From Flavobacteriales bacterium (lineage in GTDB: Bacteria; Bacteroidota; Bacteroidia; Flavobacteriales_F; PHOS-HE28): a stretch of 64,000 bases of DNA. Position numbers and translations under genes: made by a program. The notes under the pieces were generated by a model. That model saw only the letters and a list, made by a program, of their open reading frames with translations. It ran no database searches and was not told the origin of the DNA. The stretch lies in contig JAEUSU010000007.1 in the NCBI GenBank assembly GCA_016788635.1, forward strand, positions 95,870 to 159,869, read 5' to 3'. Position 1 is the stretch's first letter; each line of letters opens with the position of its first letter. This document shows positions 26,212 to 32,664 of the stretch, piece by piece.

Positions 26212-26243
26212 AGCGGAGGCTCCGATGCGTCGGGGCCTTCGCT
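26212..26243. terminator. Hairpin terminator between convergent genes
   Basis: AGCGGAGGCTCCGA and TCGGGGCCTTCGCT form a 14-pair stem with two G-T wobbles and a TGCG loop. It lies between the OmpA-family gene and the convergent NifU-like gene. The T-run afterwards is weak (gttcttg), so termination efficiency is uncertain. Confidence 0.6.
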
Positions 26244-26260
26244 GTTCTTGCAGGGTGGGA

Positions 26261-26875
26261 TCAAAGCTCCTCCGCCACCACCTCGCGCACACCTGGAACC
26301 ATCTGTTTGAGCAGGTTCTCGATGCCGCCTTTCAAGGTGACCATGCTGCTTGGGCAGCCGCTGCATGAGCCCTGCAGCCGAACGGTAACCACTCCCTCAC
26401 GGAACGTATGGAAGGCGATGTGACCGCCGTCGGCCTCCACCGCCGGTCTTACGTACTCATCCAGCACCTCCACAATGCGCACCTCCTCGGGTGTGCTAGC
26501 CGGGGTGTGCGAAGCGGCCCGCACCGCGGCCTCCTGCACTACCTGTGTGGGTGCCTCGGCGTTCACCACACGTCCATCCTGTCGAAGGAATTCCTGGATG
26601 TACTCGCGTAATTCGAGCTGCACCAAGTCCCAGGTCACTACTTCATTCCGCGTGACGGTGATGAAGTTGTTGCTGATGAACACACCCTGCACGAATGGCA
26701 GGTTGAACACGTGCGCTGCAAGAGGTGAGAGGCCTTCGGCTTCCTCCGCCGTGCGGAACTCCATCATCCGGCCCTCGGGCAGCAGGACGCGTGTGGCCAC
26801 GAAGCGCAGGCTCAGTGGGTTTGGGGTCGTTTCGGCATACACGCTCACGGGAGGGATGCGCAGGGCTTGTTCCAT
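26261..26875 (-). CDS. NifU-like (Nfu) Fe-S cluster carrier
   Basis: 204 residues. The N-terminal half is an Nfu N-domain (VYAETTPNPLSLRFVATRVL, FNLPFVQGVFISNNFITVTR). The C-terminal half is the NifU-like scaffold domain, with VRPAVEADGGHIAFH and the cluster-binding CxxC in GSCSGCPSSMVTLKGG. It carries and delivers Fe-S clusters in the cytoplasm. The ATG at 26875 is chosen because it precedes MEQALRIPPVSVYAETTPNP and sits four bases after a promoter-like box; a longer frame from 26914 would run through that box. It is divergent from the Cys-rich secreted protein gene. Confidence 0.93.
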   Translation of the reverse strand: MEQALRIPPVSVYAETTPNPLSLRFVATRVLLPEGRMMEFRTAEEAEGLSPLAAHVFNLPFVQGVFISNNFITVTRNEVVTWDLVQLELREYIQEFLRQDGRVVNAEAPTQVVQEAAVRAASHTPASTPEEVRIVEVLDEYVRPAVEADGGHIAFHTFREGVVTVRLQGSCSGCPSSMVTLKGGIENLLKQMVPGVREVVAEEL

Positions 26876-26879
26876 GCTG

Positions 26880-26963
26880 CAAAAGTAGGGTGTGCCGGGG
26901 GGCTGGAAGTCCAAGATGCCCGCACTGCATGCCAGCCGGAGGCATGAAGTACCCCTACTTTTG
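26880..26963. promoter_or_regulatory. Divergent promoter pair with mirrored TACTTTTG boxes
   Basis: The minus-strand box TACTTTTG lies at 26887-26880 and ends four bases before the Nfu ATG. The plus-strand box TACTTTTG lies at 26956-26963 and ends seven bases before the ATG at 26971. The boxes are part of a perfect 15-base inverted repeat (GCTGCAAAAGTAGGG at 26877-26891 and its complement ending at 26966). Confidence 0.55.
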
Positions 26964-26970
26964 CAGCGCT

Positions 26971-27381
26971 ATGCGACGGCGTTCCATACTCCATCTGCGT
27001 CACGGGGTCGTCGCGTCCCTGGTCCTGCTGCTGGGCGCCTTGTCCGCCGCGCCTACGCTATCCCGGCTTACCTGTCATGGAAGCGGCCGCTGGTCGGTAC
27101 AGGTCGGTGAGGCCAAGGACTGTTGCCCCGAGGATGAGGAGCGTGCCGATGGTCCGGTATACCGCGCGATCTGTTGCGAGGTGCTCAAGACCGAACCGCG
27201 CAAGGATGAGTACAGGCCGCAGGATCCCAATACCGGGCCGAGCTCCGAGGCCCTGGACCCACCTCAGGTGCCCACCCTTGAGCTCGCACATGTGCAGGAG
27301 GAGGTTGGTCGCCTGACCGCCCGCCCACCTCCTTTGATCGGCAAGGCACGCTTGGTGCGTCACGCGACCTTCCTCCTTTAG
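26971..27381 (+). CDS. Small Cys-rich secreted protein next to a metal receptor (HYC_CC_PP-like)
   Basis: 136 residues with a basic N-terminus and hydrophobic signal segment (GVVASLVLLLGALSAA). The mature part has TCHGSGRWSVQVGEAKDCCP, then AICCEVLK, and a Pro-rich end (ARPPPLIG). The Cys/CC/PP pattern and its position just before a TonB-dependent receptor and an HMA protein resemble the small HYC_CC_PP proteins found in Bacteroidota metal loci. That assignment is tentative. The ATG at 26971 follows a promoter-like box; an upstream in-frame start would read through the promoter. Confidence 0.6.
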   Translation: MRRRSILHLRHGVVASLVLLLGALSAAPTLSRLTCHGSGRWSVQVGEAKDCCPEDEERADGPVYRAICCEVLKTEPRKDEYRPQDPNTGPSSEALDPPQVPTLELAHVQEEVGRLTARPPPLIGKARLVRHATFLL

Positions 27382-27463
27382 ACGATCCCTTTTTCGTGGA
27401 GCCGCTGCCCCGGGTGGCGGCTGCCGGTGTTCTTACGTTCAACGGAAAAGGTCCTGATCATCC

Positions 27464-29734
27464 ATGTCACTTCGAAAACTCTTCATGCCGCTTGTGCTCC
27501 TCGGCCTATCGGCCGCAGGGCAGGATGCCATCCATGGCGTGGTGCGCGATGCAGAGAGTGGTGAATTGCTCCCCACGGCCAATGTCACCTGGCTCGGTAC
27601 CACCGTGGGCTGCACCGCTGATGCGGATGGTCACTTCCGTATTGACCCGCCACCCGCATGGCCGGCGGAGTTGCAGGTGTCCTTCGTGGGTTACGCCACG
27701 GCCCGCATACCGCTTTCCGCACCACCCTCCGACGTGTTGCAGGTGGGGTTGCGCTGGGCCGTGGAGATGGGCCCTGTGGAGGTGATCGAGCGCCAGAGCA
27801 CCACCCAGCTGCAGACACGTACGCTGATCAGTACGGAGACCATCGGCCAGGGCGAGTTGAAGCGTGCCGCCTGCTGTGATCTGAGCGAGAGCTTCGAGAC
27901 CAATGCCACGGTGGATGTGAGTTTCAACGATGCCATCAGCGGCACGAAGACCATCCGCATGCTGGGGCTTGATGGGAAGTATGCCCAGATGAGCGTGGAG
28001 AACATCCCCTTCATCCGCGGCCTTTCCATCGCATCCGGTCTCACCCTCATCCCCGGCACCTGGATCAACGAGATCAACCTGAGCAAGGGCATCGGCACCG
28101 CGGTGAACGGGCCCAATGCGATGACGGGCCAGATCGACCTGTGCCTGCTGCAGCCGGCCGCCGAGGGTCCCCTTTTCGTGAACGCCTACGGCAACAGCCA
28201 GGGCCGCACGGAGCTGAACGTGCACAGCGCCCAGCGCACCGGTGCGCACAGCGACAACCTGTTGATGGTGCATGGCAACTGGTTCAACACCGAGATGGAC
28301 CAGAACAGCGATGGGTTCATGGATATGCCGCTCTCACGCCGCATCAACGTGTTGGACCGGTGGATCTACAGGAATGACCGCCGCAGCGGGCAGGTGACCA
28401 TGCGTGTGGTGCGCGATGAGCGCGATGGCGGCCAGTCTGCGGCCCATGGGGCCATGCCCGCACCACCGGACCACGTGGGCCCGCATCCGGAGCAGTTGTA
28501 TACCATCGGCATTGACAACACCATGGCGGACCTCATGGCGAAGTACGGCTTTGTGTTCGCCAACGATCCCACCAAGAGCATCGGCTTCATCGCATCCGCC
28601 CGCTGGCACGATGTGGCTTCCATCTACGGTCTGCGTACATACAGCGGGGAGCAACGGAGCGTTTATGGCAATGCGGTGTACCAGCAGTTGCTGGGCACGG
28701 GCACCGATCAGATCAAGACCGGCCTGAGCTTCCAATATGACGAGTATGCTGAATCGTTCAATGCCTCCGCTTTGGCCGGTCCGGACAGTCTTTACGGCCG
28801 CGTGGAAAGCATGCCGGGTGCCTTCGTCGAGTATACACGCAAGCGTGATCGCCTCACCCTGGTGGCAGGGGTCCGTGGTGATCTGAACTCGCGGTTCGGC
28901 AATACACTGGGTCCGCGCGCCCATCTGAAGTACGACCTGGGCCCGCTGACAAGCGCTCGGGCATCGGTGGGCCACGCGTTCCGGACTGCGCTGCCCCTTG
29001 TGGAGAACGCCTCCGTATTGGCCAGCTCGCGCCGCGTGACGGTGGAGGGGGACCTGGGCATGGAACGGGCATGGAACATGGGTGTCTCCCTGCTGCACAA
29101 GTTCAAGTGGGTGGATCGGAAGTGGGCGGTGGGTGTGGACGCCTACAGCACACAGTTCACCACTCAGGTGGTTACCGACCTTGATCGGAGCCCACAAGCC
29201 GTGGTCTTTTATATGCTCAATGGGCGCTCCTATGCCAACAGCCTGCTGGCCGATGTGCAGGTGCAGCTCACCCGCGTGCTGGACCTGAAGATGAGCTACC
29301 GGTGGTTCGATGTGCGCACCACGTATGATGGCAGGTTGCTGGAAAGGCCTTTCACACCAGCCCACCGCGGTCTCATCGACCTGGGTTTTCACGACCGCAA
29401 GGAGCGCTGGCGTGCGGATGTCAGCCTGAACATCTTCGGGGAGGGACGCCTGCCATCCACCGCTTCCAACCCGGAGGCCTACCGCTTCATCGAGCGTTCC
29501 CCATCCTTTGCCACATTGCATGCCCAGATCACCCACATCACCGGGCCATGGGAGTTCTACGTGGGTGGCGAGAACCTCACCAGCACCCTGCAACAACAGC
29601 AGATCATTGCGCCGGAGGACCCCTACGGCCCGTATTTTGACGCCACCTTGATCTGGGGGCCCACCAACCTGGCCATGATCTACGGAGGCCTGCGCTATAA
29701 CCTGCCACGAAGAACAACGACCGATCCACACTAG
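27464..29734 (+). CDS. TonB-dependent receptor, probably for a metal (copper-type locus)
   Basis: 756 residues. It has a signal peptide (MSLRKLFMPLVLLGLSAAGQ) and a carboxypeptidase-regulatory-like domain (about 22-105; IHGVVRDAESGELLPTANVT). The plug domain (about 115-235) contains KRAACCDLSESFETNATVDV, IRMLGLDGKYAQMSVENIPF and NAMTGQIDLCL. A 22-strand barrel ends at RYNLP. It imports a ligand across the outer membrane using TonB energy. The CC in the plug, and the HMA gene starting three bases after it, suggest a heavy metal such as copper; that is inferred from context. A His/Met-rich segment (HGAMPAPPDHVGPHPEQ, about residues 327-345) lies in an extracellular loop and could bind metal. 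Confidence 0.9.
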   Translation: MSLRKLFMPLVLLGLSAAGQDAIHGVVRDAESGELLPTANVTWLGTTVGCTADADGHFRIDPPPAWPAELQVSFVGYATARIPLSAPPSDVLQVGLRWAVEMGPVEVIERQSTTQLQTRTLISTETIGQGELKRAACCDLSESFETNATVDVSFNDAISGTKTIRMLGLDGKYAQMSVENIPFIRGLSIASGLTLIPGTWINEINLSKGIGTAVNGPNAMTGQIDLCLLQPAAEGPLFVNAYGNSQGRTELNVHSAQRTGAHSDNLLMVHGNWFNTEMDQNSDGFMDMPLSRRINVLDRWIYRNDRRSGQVTMRVVRDERDGGQSAAHGAMPAPPDHVGPHPEQLYTIGIDNTMADLMAKYGFVFANDPTKSIGFIASARWHDVASIYGLRTYSGEQRSVYGNAVYQQLLGTGTDQIKTGLSFQYDEYAESFNASALAGPDSLYGRVESMPGAFVEYTRKRDRLTLVAGVRGDLNSRFGNTLGPRAHLKYDLGPLTSARASVGHAFRTALPLVENASVLASSRRVTVEGDLGMERAWNMGVSLLHKFKWVDRKWAVGVDAYSTQFTTQVVTDLDRSPQAVVFYMLNGRSYANSLLADVQVQLTRVLDLKMSYRWFDVRTTYDGRLLERPFTPAHRGLIDLGFHDRKERWRADVSLNIFGEGRLPSTASNPEAYRFIERSPSFATLHAQITHITGPWEFYVGGENLTSTLQQQQIIAPEDPYGPYFDATLIWGPTNLAMIYGGLRYNLPRRTTTDPH

Positions 29735-29736
29735 AC

Positions 29737-30093
29737 ATGAGAACCCTGCTCGCTCTTTCCCTCGTCCTTGCCAGTTCACTGGCCTTTGCCCAGGACAAAA
29801 AGGCCGTTGAGACCCTCACGGTGCGCACCAGCACGGTGTGTGACATGTGTGTGAAGACCATTGAGGAGAACCTGATCTATGAGAAGGGGGTGAAAAAGGT
29901 GAAGGTGGACCTGACCACGAACACCATCGCGGTGGACTATGACCCCCGCAAGACCGGACCCGACGCCATCCGCAAGGGCATCGTCAAGCTGGGCTACTAT
30001 GCCGATGACCTTCCTGGGGATCCGGAGGCGTTCAGGAACCTGCCGGCATGCTGCCAGAAGGAGGGGTGCGGCCAACCGGCAGAGAAGCATTGA
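29737..30093 (+). CDS. Exported heavy-metal-associated (HMA) domain protein
   Basis: 118 residues: signal peptide (LLALSLVLASSLAFAQ), then an HMA ferredoxin-like fold (about 24-90) with the metal-binding pair in STVCDMCVKTIEE, followed by GVKKVKVDLTTNTIAVDYDP. The tail has a second Cys cluster (PACCQKEGCG). Periplasmic HMA proteins bind Cu(I) or similar ions. It starts three bases after the receptor gene, so the two are surely co-transcribed and it may take the metal from the receptor. Confidence 0.92.
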   Translation: MRTLLALSLVLASSLAFAQDKKAVETLTVRTSTVCDMCVKTIEENLIYEKGVKKVKVDLTTNTIAVDYDPRKTGPDAIRKGIVKLGYYADDLPGDPEAFRNLPACCQKEGCGQPAEKH

Positions 30094-30095
30094 GC

Positions 30096-30614
30096 ATGGC
30101 CCTTATCCGAAGCGTGCGTGGCTTCACCCCGGTGTTCGGTGTGGAGTGCTTCCTGGCCGAAACGGCCGTGGTCATCGGCGACACCGTGATGGGTGACCAT
30201 TGCAGTGTGTGGTATAACGCCGTGGTGCGCGGTGATGTGCACCGCATACGCATCGGGCACCGGGTGAACATACAGGATGGCGCGGTGCTGCATTGCACCT
30301 ATGAGCGTGCCCCGCTCACCATCGGGAATGATGTGAGCATCGGCCACAACGCCATTGTACACGGTTGTACGGTGAAGGACAAGGTGCTCATCGGCATGGG
30401 TGCCATCGTGATGGACCACGCTGTGATCGGCGAGGGCAGTGTGATCGCAGCAGGTGCCGTGGTGTTGCAGAATACCGTGGTGGAGCCAGGCAGCCTAATG
30501 GCCGGCGTGCCGGCGAAGCGCGTGCGTGAAGTGGGCCCCGATCTTTCGCGCAACGAGATCGAGCGCATCGCGAACAACTACCGGATGTACGCCGGCTGGT
30601 TCAAGCAGGGCTGA
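30096..30614 (+). CDS. Gamma-class carbonic anhydrase family protein (left-handed beta-helix)
   Basis: 172 residues of hexapeptide repeats (AVVIGDTVMGDHCSVWYNAV, VRGDVHRIRIGHRVNIQDGA, IGMGAIVMDHAVIGEG). The metal-site histidines are at VLHCT and IGHNAIVHGC. The length and motifs fit the YrdA/PaaY-type gamma-carbonic anhydrase group, cytoplasmic homotrimers with zinc at subunit interfaces. Carbonic anhydrase activity is not guaranteed in this group. The ATG at 30096 follows the HMA stop by two bases. The 3' end overlaps glutamate racemase tail-to-tail by 14 bases. Confidence 0.92.
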   Translation: MALIRSVRGFTPVFGVECFLAETAVVIGDTVMGDHCSVWYNAVVRGDVHRIRIGHRVNIQDGAVLHCTYERAPLTIGNDVSIGHNAIVHGCTVKDKVLIGMGAIVMDHAVIGEGSVIAAGAVVLQNTVVEPGSLMAGVPAKRVREVGPDLSRNEIERIANNYRMYAGWFKQG

Positions 30615-31455
30615 TCGTTCCGCCTGACCAGTGCACTTCCTGCACGGTGCCTTCCAGCCCGATGTGCACAAGCATGCTGCGGAACAGGTCCGCGTCACCA
30701 CTGGTGTGGCATTCCAGGTCGCCAGCCTGGCCTAAAGCGGCCAGAAGGTCCTGTTCATCCAGGACCTGTTCCACGCGCCGGGCAATGGCCGGGGCGGGGT
30801 CAATGATGCGGATATCGGGTCCCAGAATGCGTTCGATCGCCGGACGCACCAGCGGATAATGCGTGCAGCCAAGCACCAGGGCATCAATGCCCCTCTTTTT
30901 CATGGGTTCCAGCCAGCCGCGTAACATGGACTCGGTCTCAGCCGTGTCGAACTCACCTGCTTCGATCCGGCGCACAAGTCCTGGTGCGGCCTGTTGGATC
31001 ACCTCCACACCCTGGGCAAAGCGCTCCACAATGGAGGCCAGCGATGCGCCCTTCACTGTGGCGATGGTGGCCAGCACCCCGACCACGCCCGTGCGTGTGT
31101 GTTCCGCCGCTGGTTTCACGGCCGGCTCCATGCCAATGAAGGTCACGTCAGGCATGCGCTCGCGCAACGTGCGTAGCGCGGCAGAGGTGGCTGTGTTGCA
31201 CGCGATCACGATGAGCTTCGCCCCGCGATCAAGAAGGAAGCGGGTGATCTCCTCGCTGAAGAGCAGCAACTCCTCTTCGCTGCGCTCACCATAGGGCACG
31301 TGCACATTGTCGCCGAAATAGAGCAGGCGCTCCCTGGGGAGCGCCTGCTTGATGGCACGGGCCACGGTGAGGCCGCCAATGCCACTATCGAAAATGCCGA
31401 CCGGGCCTTCGCGAAGCCTGCGGCGTGGCGAGGTGGGTCCGGACCCTTCGGGCAT
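30601..31455 (-). CDS. murI: Glutamate racemase
   Basis: 284 residues. It makes D-glutamate for peptidoglycan. The N-terminal motif is GIFDSGIGGLTVARAI (Asp23). The two catalytic cysteines are visible: Cys86 in VIACNTATSAALR and Cys197 in VLGCTHYPLVRP, with His199 next to it. FGDNVHVPYGERS is the conserved substrate-loop region. The first 16 residues (MPEGSGPTSPRRRLRE) are a non-conserved extension; the true start could be a little downstream. It lies eight bases after an OmpH gene on the same strand, at the end of the envelope cluster. Confidence 0.97.
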   Translation of the reverse strand: MPEGSGPTSPRRRLREGPVGIFDSGIGGLTVARAIKQALPRERLLYFGDNVHVPYGERSEEELLLFSEEITRFLLDRGAKLIVIACNTATSAALRTLRERMPDVTFIGMEPAVKPAAEHTRTGVVGVLATIATVKGASLASIVERFAQGVEVIQQAAPGLVRRIEAGEFDTAETESMLRGWLEPMKKRGIDALVLGCTHYPLVRPAIERILGPDIRIIDPAPAIARRVEQVLDEQDLLAALGQAGDLECHTSGDADLFRSMLVHIGLEGTVQEVHWSGGTISPA

Positions 31456-31462
31456 GTCCGCC

Positions 31463-31987
31463 TTACTTGATGCCGAGCTTCGTCTTCACAAGCGGCATGA
31501 GGTCCTCTCCGCGTTCGAAATAGAGAACGATGCCCACACTGCTGTCGAACACATAGGTGAACCCGTTCTCCTGCGCCACGGCCTTGATGGCCTCGGTGGT
31601 GCGTTTCACCATGGGCGCGAGCAGTTCCTCCTCCTGTTTCTGCAGGTCCTCCTCCGCCTTGTTCTGGGCGTCCATGATGCGCTTCTCCAGCTCCTGCAAT
31701 TCACGCAAGGCCACTTCCTTCTCGGTGTTGGTCATGGTGGTCACCTTGCCTTCGGCGTCCGCACGCTTTTGCTCGTACTCGGCACCCATGGCTTTCAGCC
31801 GCAACTCCAACTGCTTGGCGAACTCCTGCATCTTGGTCTCCGCATCCTTGCGTTCGGGCAGCATCAGCATCAGTTGTTGCCGGTCGATGTGGCCGAGTTT
31901 CTGGGGGTTCTGCGCCAGGGCTGGTGCAAGGGTGCACAGGGCGAGCACCAGGGTCAATACGTGCTTCTTCATGTCCTTGTAGTTCAT
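31463..31987 (-). CDS. OmpH/Skp family periplasmic chaperone (second copy)
   Basis: 174 residues. Signal peptide (MKKHVLTLVLALCTLAPALAQ), a short beta strand (KLGHIDRQQLMLMLPE), a long coiled-coil hairpin (about 45-130) and a C-terminal beta strand (GFTYVFDSSVGIVLYFERG), the Skp fold. It holds unfolded outer-membrane proteins on their way to BamA. The first ATG overlaps the stop of the upstream OmpH gene by four bases, which supports translational coupling; an ATG five codons later would also keep the signal peptide. Confidence 0.92.
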   Translation of the reverse strand: MNYKDMKKHVLTLVLALCTLAPALAQNPQKLGHIDRQQLMLMLPERKDAETKMQEFAKQLELRLKAMGAEYEQKRADAEGKVTTMTNTEKEVALRELQELEKRIMDAQNKAEEDLQKQEEELLAPMVKRTTEAIKAVAQENGFTYVFDSSVGIVLYFERGEDLMPLVKTKLGIK

Positions 31988-32634
31988 CGGGGTTTTACGT
32001 TCTCACCACCACGGGGTGGGGCTGTGCCGCCGCCATCGCGTTGGGGTGGCGCGGGTTGTTCATCGTCATCCTCTTCAGCGCCTCCGCGGGTACCGCCGCC
32101 ATCGTCGGTGGTTTTGCCGGGCTTTATGCCCAGCTTGCGGAGCACACTGTCGCTCTTGTCATACTTCTCGCTGGCGAAGAGCACATTGTTGCCCACGCCT
32201 CCAATGTCGAAGATGGCCACATAGGTGGTGCCAGCGACTTCCTTGATGGCCTGGTAGATCCGGTCCTGGATGGGCTGGATGAGCTCCTGCCGCCTTTTGA
32301 ACAGGTCGCCCTTCGGACCGAAGCGTTTTTTCTGAAGGTCACGCGCCTCACGCTCACGCTCTTCGATCTCGGCCATGCGGGCACGCTTCATTTCCTCGGT
32401 GAGCAGGATGGCCTCCGCATTGAAGGCATCGCGCATGCGCTTGATCATGTCGTAGCGCTCGTCGATCTCCTTCTGCCATTGGGAACTTGCGCGGTCCAGC
32501 TCCTGCTGCGCGGCGCGGTACTCCGGCATCTGGTCCAGGATGTACTTCGTGTTCACGAAGGCGATCCGCTGGGCCTGTGCGAAAGGCGACCAAAGGGTAA
32601 GGGCCAGAAGGGGGAGGAGCAGGCGCAGGGTCAT
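31984..32634 (-). CDS. OmpH/Skp family periplasmic chaperone (first copy)
   Basis: 216 residues. Signal peptide (LLLPLLALTLWSPFAQAQ), RIAFVNTKYILDQMPEYRAA, a coiled-coil tentacle region rich in Glu/Arg/Lys (about 45-130), and a closing strand (GTTYVAIFDIGGVGNNVLFA). The C-terminal 40 residues are a low-complexity acidic/Gly/Pro tail (GGAEEDDDEQPAPPQRDGGG), unusual for Skp and absent from the neighbouring copy. It lies 30 bases downstream of bamA with a promoter-like box in the gap. Acts in the periplasm with BamA. Confidence 0.93.
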   Translation of the reverse strand: MTLRLLLPLLALTLWSPFAQAQRIAFVNTKYILDQMPEYRAAQQELDRASSQWQKEIDERYDMIKRMRDAFNAEAILLTEEMKRARMAEIEEREREARDLQKKRFGPKGDLFKRRQELIQPIQDRIYQAIKEVAGTTYVAIFDIGGVGNNVLFASEKYDKSDSVLRKLGIKPGKTTDDGGGTRGGAEEDDDEQPAPPQRDGGGTAPPRGGENVKPR

Positions 32635-32645
32635 GTGAAGGCGGA

Positions 32646-32653
32646 CGAAATTA
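32646..32653 (-). promoter_or_regulatory. Putative -7 box TAATTTCG upstream of ompH
   Basis: The minus strand reads TAATTTCG, ending 11 bases before the ATG at 32634, in the 30-base gap after bamA. It could give the chaperone genes extra transcription independent of bamA. Confidence 0.4.
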
Positions 32654-32664
32654 GGCGTTCACGC

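Noticed and set aside
27395..27430. Hairpin AGCCGC...GCGGCT before the metal receptor as a terminator or riboswitch
   Set aside because: The stem is short, has no T-run and shows no known riboswitch core.
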